From contig CAWIFL010000005.1 of NCBI GenBank assembly GCA_963835535.1, forward strand, positions 744,001-808,000: a stretch of 64,000 bases of DNA, given 5' to 3'. The position numbers and the translations under genes were made by a program. Below the pieces are notes generated by a model. It ran no database searches and was not told where the DNA came from. It saw only the letters and a program-made list of their open reading frames with translations. The DNA comes from Fen-1245 sp963835535 (lineage in GTDB: Bacteria; Gemmatimonadota; Gemmatimonadetes; Gemmatimonadales; JACORV01). Shown one piece after another: positions 53,962-62,436 of the stretch (within the stretch, counting starts at the first letter, position 1; each line of letters begins with the position of its first letter).

Positions 53962-55875
53962 ATGCCACTGTCTCCTAGCGGGACCGCACTGTTCGCAGGC
54001 AGCGGAGCGGAGTTCATCCGCATGGCTCCGGAAAGCTCTTTGACTAGTCACCTAGTGACCGAGTTCAATCGACGCTGGGGGACAACCACTGCCTCAGAGG
54101 CTCGCTCCTGGCGCAACAGCCTGACGGCGCTCGCTGCAGTCGCAGGCAGGGCAGGGATCGACCAGGCTGGCGTCGGCGTTGAACTCAAACTTCCGCTGAC
54201 GGACAAGCGAATAGATGTGTCCTTTGTAGCCCGTAATCGGCAGGCTGAGCCTAGCGTTCTGCTAGTCGAGCTGAAGCAATGGGAATCCGCAGCGCCGAGC
54301 CCCTATCCCGACTGTATCGTGGTGGGCCGTGATGACCGATTGCACCCCTCTGTGCAGGCAGCTGCCTACGCGACTTATCTCAGGGAGTCGCACTCCGCCT
54401 TCACCGAGGATGGCTTTGAGCTGAAGGCCTGCGCGTACCTCCACAACATGCTCTCCAGCGGAGCACAGGCCCTCAGGCAGCGGGAACACGCTCGCGCGCT
54501 CCAAGATGCGCCGGTGTTCCTTCGGGGCGACGAGCCGGGCCTCGCCGATCTATTGGCGGACAGAGTGGGTGCCGGTGATGGAATGAGCTTGCTGCCGGCG
54601 CTGGTGCAGGGGCGTTACAGCCCCTCCAAGCGACTGATCGAAGGCATCGCGCGGTCGCTTCGGGAGTCCCCCATCTGGACGTTACTGGACGAGCAGAGGC
54701 TGGCCTTCACCGTCGTCCGAGGACGTGTCCAGCAGGCCGTCAGGACTGGGGAAAAGTGCGTCGTGCTCGTCGTGGGAGGGCCAGGGACAGGCAAGAGCGT
54801 CATCGCCGCTCACCTGGTTGTCGCCCTGGCTCAGGATGATGGCGTCCGCGTCGCCCATGCCACAGGCTCGAAGGCCTTCACAACGAACTTGCGCGCTGTT
54901 TACCCCGGCCAGGGTGCGGAAGCGGTCTTCAGGTATTTCAACAGCTTCCGGCAGAAGGCGACCCGTGAGAACGAGCTCGATGCTTTGGTCTGTGACGAGG
55001 CGCATCGGATCAGACTCACTTCGAATGATCGGTACACGAAGACGGCTCTCCGGTCTGAAATCTCTCAGGTTCGCGAGCTCATCCGCGCGGCCCGCGTCTC
55101 GGTGTTCCTCCTGGATGAGAGGCAGAATGTCCGTCCAGAGGAGATTGGAACCGTTGACGCCATAATGCTCGGGGCCGCGGAAGAGGGAGTGTCGGTATCG
55201 CGGATCGACCTCAGCGGACAGTTCCGATGCAGCGGTTGCTCAGGCTATATCGAGTGGGTCGACGGACTTCTCTCGAAGGAACCTGCCAGGCCTGGAAACT
55301 GGCTGGCGGCAGGCGAATACGACTTGCGCGTCTTCGCCACGCCAGCGGATCTGGAACGCGCCATCGTGAGCGCCAGCACCGATGGCAATACGGGTAGGCT
55401 TGTTGCCGGGTTCTGCTGGCCCTGGTCCGATCCCAGACCTGACGGGTCCCTTGTTAAGGACGTCGTGATTGGGCCCTGGCGTCGCGCTTGGAATGAGAAG
55501 TCTCCGGAGCAAGCCAACCCGCCTCGTGCAGCGCCGCGCCCGGACCGACACCCCTATTGCTTGTGGGCGACCCAGCCTGAGCGAATCCGGGAGGTTGGCT
55601 GCATATACTCAGCTCAGGGCTTCGAGTTCGATTACTGCGGAGTGATCCTGGGGGACGACCTAGTCTGGCGTGACCGAATCGGCTGGGTCGCTACCAGGGA
55701 GGCTTCCTACGACCCGTCGATACGTCGTCGCAAGCTCGACACAGGTCGGCTCAGTGCGCTGCTGCACCATACATACCGCGTGCTCCTGACGCGCGGCATT
55801 AAGGGCACGTTCATGTTCTCCACGGACCCCGAGACATTGGCCTTCCTTCAGCGACTCGTCGCAGTCCATGCCTGA
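53962..55875 (+). CDS. PD-(D/E)XK nuclease plus DUF2075 helicase, copy 2, intact
   Basis: This 637-residue fusion has an N-terminal nuclease domain with Asp85 (KRIDVSF) and Glu103-x-Lys105 (LLVELKQW). A DUF2075 helicase follows with Walker A GGPGTGKS (Lys278), Walker B LVCDEAHRI (Asp345-Glu346), a Cys pair FRCSGCSGYIEW that may bind zinc, CIYSAQGFEFDYCGVILGDD, and motif VI HHTYRVLLTRGIKGT. It has the same plan as the gene at 51772 but is divergent, so the two are not a recent duplication. DUF2075/schlafen-3-like helicases with nuclease domains occur in defence islands. Its last 8 bp overlap the HNH gene. Confidence 0.85.
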   Translation: MPLSPSGTALFAGSGAEFIRMAPESSLTSHLVTEFNRRWGTTTASEARSWRNSLTALAAVAGRAGIDQAGVGVELKLPLTDKRIDVSFVARNRQAEPSVLLVELKQWESAAPSPYPDCIVVGRDDRLHPSVQAAAYATYLRESHSAFTEDGFELKACAYLHNMLSSGAQALRQREHARALQDAPVFLRGDEPGLADLLADRVGAGDGMSLLPALVQGRYSPSKRLIEGIARSLRESPIWTLLDEQRLAFTVVRGRVQQAVRTGEKCVVLVVGGPGTGKSVIAAHLVVALAQDDGVRVAHATGSKAFTTNLRAVYPGQGAEAVFRYFNSFRQKATRENELDALVCDEAHRIRLTSNDRYTKTALRSEISQVRELIRAARVSVFLLDERQNVRPEEIGTVDAIMLGAAEEGVSVSRIDLSGQFRCSGCSGYIEWVDGLLSKEPARPGNWLAAGEYDLRVFATPADLERAIVSASTDGNTGRLVAGFCWPWSDPRPDGSLVKDVVIGPWRRAWNEKSPEQANPPRAAPRPDRHPYCLWATQPERIREVGCIYSAQGFEFDYCGVILGDDLVWRDRIGWVATREASYDPSIRRRKLDTGRLSALLHHTYRVLLTRGIKGTFMFSTDPETLAFLQRLVAVHA

Positions 55876-56785
55876 ACTCGATCTCGATTGGCGGCTTCGA
55901 CTCGCCGCTTTCGACAAGCTCTCCAAGCTGCGCGACGCCCGCGGCGGCCTCGTTTCGATCGCCGAGCTGGAGGCGGGGTTCGAGTTCCAGGGCGAGCGGA
56001 TTCCCTTCCTCAACACTCGCCGCGGCATATGGCGCCCCAGACAGCTCAAGGGCGGGCCGGCCTTGAGCGTGGTCACCGTCCCCCACCGGCCCGGGCGCGA
56101 GCGCCCGTACGACGACCAGGTCGCGGCCGATGGCCCGTTCATCTACAAGTACCAGGGCTCCGACCCCGACGAGTGGACCAACGCCGCCGTCCGCCTCGCC
56201 ATGACGCTCCGGCGGCCGATCGTCTACTTCTACGGGCAAGTCCCGGGGCTCTACGAGCCGATCTACCCCTGCTATGTCGTCGGCGACGATCCCGAGCACC
56301 TGGAGTTCCGTCTCGAGGCCGACGTCCTCAGCGCGTTCCCAGAGGAGGGTGAGCCCGTTGAGCTCGAGGCGCGCCGCGGGTACGAGACTTATGCCGCCAA
56401 GAGGAGACTCCACCAGCACCGCTTCCGGGAGCTTGTGGTCGGCGCCTACCGCGAGCGCTGCTCGGTCTGCCGTCTCCACCACGTCGAGCTGCTCGACGCC
56501 GCCCACATTCTCCCGGACCGCGACGAGCGCGGGCGTCCCGAGATCCCGAACGGACTCGCCCTCTGCAGGATCCACCACGGCGCGTTCGACACGAACATCC
56601 TTGGCGTGTCGCCCGACTACCGCATCGCCATCCGCGCCGACGTGCTCGAGGAGATCGACGGCCCGATGCTCCAGCACGGGCTCAAGGACATGCACGGGCA
56701 GAAGATCGAGGTCCCCAGAGCCGAGCGACTCCGGCCCAACCCGGACTACCTCGCCGAGCGGTTCGAGAGGTTTGCGGCCGCCTGA
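55868..56785 (+). CDS. HNH restriction endonuclease
   Basis: This 305-residue protein has a C-terminal HNH nuclease domain. The zinc-type pair CSVCRLHHVELLDAAHILPD gives Cys-x2-Cys and the catalytic AAH. IPNGLALCRIHHGAFD supplies the Asn and the second His pair. The N-terminal 190 residues (FEFQGERIPFLNTRRGIWRPRQL, DGPFIYKYQG, RPIVYFYGQVPGLYEPIYP) look like a target-recognition module and match a common arrangement in orphan HNH restriction enzymes. It may require a modified or unmodified target; the nearest methyltransferase is the broken one at 50576. Base composition is much more GC-rich than in the preceding five genes, so it may have a different origin. It overlaps the upstream helicase gene by 8 bp. 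Confidence 0.83.
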   Translation: MPELDLDWRLRLAAFDKLSKLRDARGGLVSIAELEAGFEFQGERIPFLNTRRGIWRPRQLKGGPALSVVTVPHRPGRERPYDDQVAADGPFIYKYQGSDPDEWTNAAVRLAMTLRRPIVYFYGQVPGLYEPIYPCYVVGDDPEHLEFRLEADVLSAFPEEGEPVELEARRGYETYAAKRRLHQHRFRELVVGAYRERCSVCRLHHVELLDAAHILPDRDERGRPEIPNGLALCRIHHGAFDTNILGVSPDYRIAIRADVLEEIDGPMLQHGLKDMHGQKIEVPRAERLRPNPDYLAERFERFAAA

Positions 56786-56927
56786 ACTAGTGAGGTCGGC
56801 TGCCGATACCCGACCGAGGTCAGCCCTTTACTCTCAGCACCACGATCTGCAGTTTGTCCAAGTCGTGCCGGCACCAAACGCCGGCTGATGCCGTTCGATC
56901 GAAGCCCCGCCCACAAAGGCAGGTACC

Positions 56928-58574
56928 ATACAAGCACTTCTACTAGACATTCTGTTGCGGTCGCCCGGGTTGTCGGCCCGCGAGCTTGTCGGCTTGGTCC
57001 GCTCGAGGGGCGTACTAACTCCCGACAAATCCGCCGTCAACAGGGTGCTGTACGCTTGGCCGTCCGTGTTCCGGCATGACAGTTCAGTCCGGCCCCGCTG
57101 GTACCCATGCGACGAATCGGTCGCCCACGACCTTGACCAACTCCCGCGCCAGCCGCTACCCGCACCCCCATCGACGCCCGACTACCGAAAACCAGCTCCG
57201 CACGTGCGCCTCTATGCGTGGCAAGAGGACGCGATGAGGTCTTGGGAGCGCAACGGCAGGCGCGGCATGGTGGAGGCAGTCACAGGTACCGGCAAGACCA
57301 TGCTGGGTCTCGTCGCCGCGCAGCAAGAACTTGAGCGCGGCGGTCGCGTCCTCGTGCTGACCCCCACCGTGGAATTACAGCAACAGTGGCAGCACAGCCT
57401 GGAGACGCATCTGGGGGGCGCGCGGATCGGCCTCTTGGGAGATGGCAAGCACGACTCGCTGGATAGCAGCCAGGTGCTGGTGTCGATTGTCAATTCAGCT
57501 CGAGACGCCGCCATAGCCTTGCCACCAGAAGGTGGCCTGCTCGTGGCGGACGAGTGTCACCGATACGGCGCAGAGCGTAACGCCGCTGCGCTGAAGGACG
57601 TGTTTCCTAGGCGCCTGGCGCTTAGCGCCACGTACGACCGCTCCGATGACGGCATCGCGACATGGGTGGAGCCATTCTTTGGAGGCTGTTGCTTCAAGAT
57701 GGGCTACCCCAGGGCACTGCGTGACGACGTCGTCGCTCACTTCAAGGTAGCGCTCATCGGTGTCGACTTCGCGCCCAGTGAGGCGCAGCAGTACCAGGCG
57801 CTCAGCCTCCATGTGTCTCGCTTCAAGAAGGTGCTCATTCACGGCTGCGGCGTCCCCGAAGAGCCCTTCGGCGAGTTCATGAAGCAGGTCACGGAGCTGA
57901 CGGGCACGCCTCCGTCGCCGTGCAGACAGGCCGCAAGGGGCTTCCTGAATGCATTCACCAAGCGCCGGGAGTTGCTGGCTGAAACGCCCTCGAAACTAGA
58001 GGGTGTGGGCTGCCTTGGTAAGGCGATAGCCGCAGCCGAGCGCACATTGGTGTTCACTCAGACCATTAAGGCGGCCCAGCGCATAGCAGACCTTCTGTGC
58101 AGTCAAGGTGAGAAGGCCGCAGCGATTCATTCAGAAACGCAGCGCGAGGAACGGCGTAGCGTACTGCAGCAGTTTGGGACCGGGGTGCTGCGGGTGGTCG
58201 TGGCTCCTCAGGTCCTCGATGAGGGCATAGATGTCCCGGACGCAGATCTTGCCGTCATTGTCGCCGCTAGCCGCTCGAGACGACAGATGATCCAGCGGAT
58301 GGGACGGGTACTCCGTCGGAAGCGGGATGGCAGACTCGCACGGTTCGCCGTTCAATTCGTGGCAGGGACTTCTGAAGATCCGGCAAATGGCGCCCACGAG
58401 GCCTTCTTGCGGGAAATCACGGATGTTGCTGATGACGTCAGACAATTCAGCGTCGCCACGGACGCGGCTCTGATCACCGGCTACCTCAACGAATTCGCGA
58501 GCAAGCGTCCGGAATCCGCGCCGAGAGCCGCGGGCCAGCGTCGGCCCTTCCTCAACCGGCATGCTCTGTTCTAG
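56928..58574 (+). CDS. DEAD/DECH-box superfamily 2 helicase
   Basis: This protein of about 540-550 residues begins with a winged-helix-like segment (IQALLLDILLRSPGLSARELVGLVRSRG). Motifs follow: Q-like YAWQEDAM, Walker A VTGTGKT (Lys at 57294-57296), LVLTPTVELQQQW, DECH box VADECHRYG (57549-57560), LSATYDRSD, VFTQTIKAAQRIADLL, VVVAPQVLDEGIDVPDADLAVI and QMIQRMGRVLR. It belongs with the UvrB/ResIII-like SF2 helicases common in restriction and defence loci. The start is unclear: a TTG at 56955 truncates the first helix, whereas a Shine-Dalgarno-like AAAGGCAGG favours an ATA at 56928, possibly a misread ATG. A HEPN-like candidate gene follows 30 bp later. Confidence 0.82.
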   Translation: MQALLLDILLRSPGLSARELVGLVRSRGVLTPDKSAVNRVLYAWPSVFRHDSSVRPRWYPCDESVAHDLDQLPRQPLPAPPSTPDYRKPAPHVRLYAWQEDAMRSWERNGRRGMVEAVTGTGKTMLGLVAAQQELERGGRVLVLTPTVELQQQWQHSLETHLGGARIGLLGDGKHDSLDSSQVLVSIVNSARDAAIALPPEGGLLVADECHRYGAERNAAALKDVFPRRLALSATYDRSDDGIATWVEPFFGGCCFKMGYPRALRDDVVAHFKVALIGVDFAPSEAQQYQALSLHVSRFKKVLIHGCGVPEEPFGEFMKQVTELTGTPPSPCRQAARGFLNAFTKRRELLAETPSKLEGVGCLGKAIAAAERTLVFTQTIKAAQRIADLLCSQGEKAAAIHSETQREERRSVLQQFGTGVLRVVVAPQVLDEGIDVPDADLAVIVAASRSRRQMIQRMGRVLRRKRDGRLARFAVQFVAGTSEDPANGAHEAFLREITDVADDVRQFSVATDAALITGYLNEFASKRPESAPRAAGQRRPFLNRHALF

Positions 58575-58604
58575 GCAGCGGACTCGACTGCTGACGGGCC
58601 CTCG

Positions 58605-59769
58605 GTGAGTCCTCGCCACCTCGTCACCGTCTGGAACCCCGCCTACGCGGCCGACGCCATGGAGGCGCACCAGCGCATCCTCCGCGCCGCGGCCGAGGCC
58701 TGCCGCGAGAAGAAGTGCGACGAGGACGACGTCTACGTCTGGTGGGCCAAGCTCCGGTCGTCCAATCGCCTGCAGCCGCTGCCGCACCTGGACGAGATCC
58801 TGGCCATCGGCGCGGAGCAGTGCGGGGACGAGCCCGATGCCGAGACGCACCTCTATCTCACGGACTACCGCACGCTCTACGTGGCGCACGTCGCCGAGAT
58901 CACCGCCGACGATCCCCGGAAGGACCCCGCCGAGCGCGCCCGCATCCCCGCGTACTACCTGGCCGATGGGATCTTCGCGGACTTCTGGTTCCGGCTCTGG
59001 GACATCCGGCGCCTGGTGCAGGACGACACCGAGTCCGTCATCCACGATCTCCAGCAGCTCCGCAACGTCCGCTACGAGGACAAGCCGGTCTCCATCTACG
59101 GCGGCATGGTGGAGCTGCCCCTCATCGTCACCGAGCCGGAGCCGGTGCAGTACTTCGACGAGGCGACGCGCGCGCAGGTCACCGGCGGCCGTACTGGGTG
59201 GAGTTCGAGGCGGGGCAGGCGGGCGGCGGCCGGCTCGCGCGCGACCTCCGGCAGAACCTCTTCGGCGACGAGGCGTGGCACCGGCTCGACCCCGCCACGC
59301 GCACGTTCGTCGTCACCGCCGAGCGGATCTTCCGCGACCACGTGGACGACCCGGCCTTGGACCTGGCGCCCTCGCTGGTGGAGCTGTCCAAGGCGCTGGA
59401 GGTGACCTGCGCGCGGGTTCTCCGGCCGGTGCTGGCGAAGGCGCCCGACGGAGGTGCGCGACCAGCTCAGGGCGGAGGATCTGCCCGAAGCCTGGGCCGC
59501 GCACCCGCGGACGCTGGCCGACTGGGCGCGGATCCTCGGCAGCTCCAAGGCGATGGCCGACTATCTCGGCAGGACCCTGCAGCGACGGGCGCTGGCTCGC
59601 GGAGTCCCTGGGCCCGGTGCTGGCCGACTTCGCCCGCTACCGGAACCCCGCGGCGCACGAGGCCGTCGCCGGCCGCGCCGATGTGATCCGCTGGCGCCAG
59701 CGCATCCTCGGCATCGGGTGCGAGGGCGTGCTGGCGAGGCTGGCGGGGGTGGGGGCGGCCCGCCCCTAG
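58605..59769 (+). pseudogene. Unknown defence-island protein with HEPN-like C-terminus, three frameshifts
   Basis: The GTG at 58605 starts SPRHLVTVWNPAYAADAMEA, and the N-terminal 190 residues (DDVYVWWAKLRSSNRLQPLPHLDEI, HLYLTDYRTLYVAHV) match no family I know. The C-terminal half is all-helical and contains LVELSKALEVTCARVL and DFARYRNPAAHE (59632-59661). The latter gives an R-x4-H motif typical of HEPN ribonucleases. Frame changes are needed near 59195, 59455 and 59585. If intact, it could be an RNase effector for the helicase directly upstream. The HEPN call is motif-based. The gene is convergent with the ORF6N gene, overlapping by 4 bp. Confidence 0.55.
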
Positions 59770-60323
59770 CCTTCGCGAAAGCCGATCTGTTTCCTGGGCG
59801 GCGGCGGCGGCTCCATCAGCTCCCGGATGGCCTGAAATACCACCCTGAACTTGGCGTCGTACCGGCTCTCCAGTTCGTCGAGGCGGTGTGCTAGCTCCTT
59901 GGTGGACGCGAGGACACCCCGGAGCTGCACGAACGCTCGTACCACCTGGATGCTGGCCGCCACCGCAATCGGGCTGTTGAGCACACTCGCCAGCATCACG
60001 GCGCCGTGCTCCGTGAAGGCATTGGGCAGCTTGTGCCTGCCACCGTGCCGCGAACTTGATGTCGCAAATTGCGATATCAAGTTTGTGAGTTCATTGCGGG
60101 TGAGGGCGAACATGAAGTCGGGTGGAAAGCGTGGCAGATTGCGCTTTACCTGCTCGTTGAGCCGAGCGGTGGTCACACCGTACAGCGCAGCAAGGTCCGA
60201 GTCGAGCATGACGCGATGACCGCGGACCGTATGGATCTTCGCGGCAATGCCGTCAACTGGAGCGAGCCCGGTGCCGGGGGCCATGCCTGGCAGAATAGCT
60301 GCGGCGGCCAGCTTGCCCGTCAT
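59766..60323 (-). CDS. ORF6N-domain (KilA-N-like) DNA-binding protein
   Basis: This 185-residue protein has an ORF6N domain: KIHTVRGHRVMLDSDLAALYGVTTARLNEQVKRNLPRFPPDF, then FALTRNELTNLISQFATSSSRHGGRHKLPNAFTEHGAVMLASVLNSP. A coiled-coil tail follows (LAHRLDELESRYDAKFRVVFQAI). The domain is typical of phage antirepressors and mobile-element proteins. It lies on the opposite strand to the rest of the island. ATG 60323 is followed by about 20 poorly conserved residues; the downstream ATG at 60284 is also possible. Confidence 0.88.
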   Translation of the reverse strand: MTGKLAAAAILPGMAPGTGLAPVDGIAAKIHTVRGHRVMLDSDLAALYGVTTARLNEQVKRNLPRFPPDFMFALTRNELTNLISQFATSSSRHGGRHKLPNAFTEHGAVMLASVLNSPIAVAASIQVVRAFVQLRGVLASTKELAHRLDELESRYDAKFRVVFQAIRELMEPPPPPRKQIGFREG

Positions 60324-60428
60324 CGTTTCGTTGCGTCTACCGGCCGTTCGTCTCTCGGACTGACTGTCACAGGGGGGCGTAACTTCGGGTCCGGATGGCA
60401 GCGGGAGTGCTAACCGGAGGCGCAGGGC

Positions 60429-60884
60429 ATGGATGCCGGCCGCCTGATGGATTTCCTTTCGAAGGAGGGCTTTCGCCCCTCGCTTGCGGCGCCGGGCGAC
60501 GTTCGATTCAAGTACGAGGGTGGGAACTATATGGTCCGGCTCCTGCCCAAAGACGACCAGTACGTAGTGATCTCCTACGCCAACTTCTGGCGGATCGGGA
60601 GCCCCGAGGAGGAGATTCGGGCTCTGCGCGCCGCCAACCAGGCCACGCTGGCCACCAAGGTCGCCAAGATCGGCGTGGTGGAGAGCCAGCACAACGTCTG
60701 GGCGGACGCGGAGCTTCTGGTCACCCAACCCGAGCAGTTCGAGGCCCTGTTCTATCGCACCCTCGGCATCCTGAAGGCGGCCGTGGCCAGGTTCGTGGAG
60801 CTGATGCGGGCATCGGAGCCCCTGCCCGACAAGCGGGTGGAGCTGAAGCGCGAGGAGGTCACGCGCTGGATGCATGGGAACTAG
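60429..60884 (+). CDS. YbjN-like / secretion-chaperone-fold protein
   Basis: This 151-residue protein starts MDAGRLMDFLSKEGFRPS. A beta-sheet region follows (DVRFKYEGGNYMVRLLPKDDQYVVISYANFW), then a long helix and LLVTQPEQFEALFYRTLGILKAAVARFVELM. This alpha-beta-alpha order fits the YbjN/type III chaperone-like fold, whose members act as chaperones or regulators. No partner is evident. GGAGGCGCAGG lies just before the ATG. The gene is divergent from the ORF6N gene and is followed by an inverted-repeat cluster. Confidence 0.6.
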   Translation: MDAGRLMDFLSKEGFRPSLAAPGDVRFKYEGGNYMVRLLPKDDQYVVISYANFWRIGSPEEEIRALRAANQATLATKVAKIGVVESQHNVWADAELLVTQPEQFEALFYRTLGILKAAVARFVELMRASEPLPDKRVELKREEVTRWMHGN

Positions 60885-60887
60885 CGG

Positions 60888-60927
60888 GTTAGGAGCTCCT
60901 AACGCCCACCTAACGCTCGACGGTTAG
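60888..60927. repeat. CTAAC/GTTAG inverted-repeat cluster, right edge
   Basis: A perfect 16-bp palindrome GTTAGGAGCTCCTAAC (60888-60903) begins right after the YbjN-like stop. A CTAAC (60910-60914) to GTTAG (60923-60927) dyad follows. The same short words occur at the left edge of the island. Confidence 0.55.
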
Positions 60928-60999
60928 AATGGGCACCGCTTGTTGGGCGCGCCGCGGGTAATGCTGACTTCCTGCTTCGGGTATTGGACGGTCTGATCG

Positions 61000-61316
61000 G
61001 TGCCTAAGCGTCGCAATCGCCAACCTCAGTTCGACAGTCACGACGACCTCCTGGACGGAGCCGCCGCGACGCTGGACCTGCACGGCCGGACCGCCGACGA
61101 GGCGCGGGCCATGGTCCGCGCCTTTCTTGACTGCCGAGTCGCGCTCCAAGCGAGGCAGGGTGATCCACATCATCACGGGGAAGGGCAAGGGCTCCCGGAA
61201 CGGGGCCGTGCTCCGGCCCGTGATCGCCGCCGAGTTGCGCGGGCGCCTGCGCGCCCCTCGTCGCCGACTGGAGCCGGGACACCGACGACGGCGGCTACGT
61301 GGTGCGCCTGCGATGA
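61000..61316 (+). pseudogene. Smr-domain protein, two frameshifts
   Basis: This small MutS-related domain protein of about 105 residues is split over three frames. The first, from GTG 61000, reads LDLHGRTADEARAMVRAFL, the LDLHG signature of Smr. The second reads RGRVIHIITGKGKGS (61150-61200), the HxxxGKGxGS-like nicking/RNase motif. The third reads APLVADWSRDTDDGGYVVRLR and a TGA at 61314. Frame changes are near 61125 and 61245. Order and length are those of a normal stand-alone Smr protein, so recent damage or sequencing indels are likely. Confidence 0.75.
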
Positions 61317-61351
61317 TGCCCCCGCGATTGCCGGACCGGAGCTGACGGCCA

Positions 61352-62436
61352 ATGCCTCAAGCCAAGACCGCCCGCTGGCTCGATCTGATCGCCTACCTGC
61401 TGCAGCACCGCTTCCCGGTGACCCGCGAGGACATCTTCGAGCACGTCGCCGACTACCGGGCGTCGCTCGGCGAGACCGAGGCGGCCGCCGAGTCGGTGCG
61501 CCGGAAGTTCGAGCGCGACAAGGACGAGCTGCGGGCGCTCGGCATCGAGATCGAGACGGTCCAGCTGGCGGGGCAGGCGGGTGACGAGCCCGCCGCGCGC
61601 TACCGCCTCCCGGAGCGCTCGTTCTACCTGCCGTACCTCGAGCTTGGTGCGGCGGAGGCGCCGAGCCGGCCCTACCGGGGCCTCGCACGCGTCGCGCTGT
61701 CGGAGCGGGACCTCGCGCTGCTCGACCGCGCGACCCGTCGCCTCAGCGGCCTCGCGGGCTTCCCGCTCGCGGGCGCGGCAGCGTCGGCCCGCCGCAAACT
61801 GGAATTCGACCTCCCGCTGCCCCTCAGCTCGATCGAGCGAGTGCTCTCCCGGCCGTTGACCGGCGAGGGCGCGAAATCGCTCGAGGTGCTCCAGCAGGCC
61901 CTGAGCGAGCGGAACGCCGTCCGCTGCCGGTACTTCGCCATCGGCCGCGACTCGGACGAGATCCGCGTCATCGAGCCTTACGGCCTCTTCTTCAACGCCG
62001 GTCGCTGGTACGCGGTCGCCCGGGCGCGCGACCGGGACGCGATACGCGTCTTCCGCGTGGACCGGATGCGCGAGGCCGAGCTGCTGACGGGAAAGGACGC
62101 GCGCTTCAAGGTGCCGGCAGGCTTCTCCGTGAAGCACTACGTGCGGCGCTCGGCGTGGGAGCTGACGGACAACCCTCCGACCACGGTCCGCGTGCGCTTC
62201 TCGTTCCCCGAGTCGCGGTGGGTGATCGCCCAAGGGGTCGGCAAGACCGTAGAGGAGCTGCTCGACGACGGCGGCGCGATCCTGGAATTCGAGGTGCGGG
62301 AGGAGAACCCGTTCCTGCGATGGCTCCTCACGTTTCGGGGGCACGCCAGCGTGGTGTCGCCTGCGTCCGTGGCCGACGAGCTGGCGACGCCTTCGCAGCC
62401 GAGTTGCCGAGGTTTACGCCGGGCAGGCCGCGGTGA
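61352..62436 (+). CDS. WYL-domain transcriptional regulator, PafB-like, frameshifted near its end
   Basis: This regulator of about 360 residues has an N-terminal winged helix (RWLDLIAYLLQHRFPVTREDIFEHV, then ESVRRKFERDKDELRALGIEIE) and a WYL domain (SERNAVRCRYFAIGRDSDEIRVIEPYGLFFNAGRWYAVARARD). A WCX-type C-terminal domain follows. The pattern is that of PafB, which with PafC forms a DNA-damage-responsive activator. Near 62390 one extra base changes the frame: VADELAT continues as LRSRVAEVYAG. In that corrected frame the protein runs straight into the next WYL gene. A TGA at 62434 forming a GTGA overlap is the alternative end. It starts 35 bp after the Smr gene. Confidence 0.8.

Noticed and set aside
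60908..60948. A complete integron attC site (ACCTAAC ... GTTGGGC).
   Set aside because: The interval is only 41 bp, shorter than usual attC sites, inner L boxes are not evident, and no integrase is in the window. Kept only as a weak part of the edge-repeat finding.
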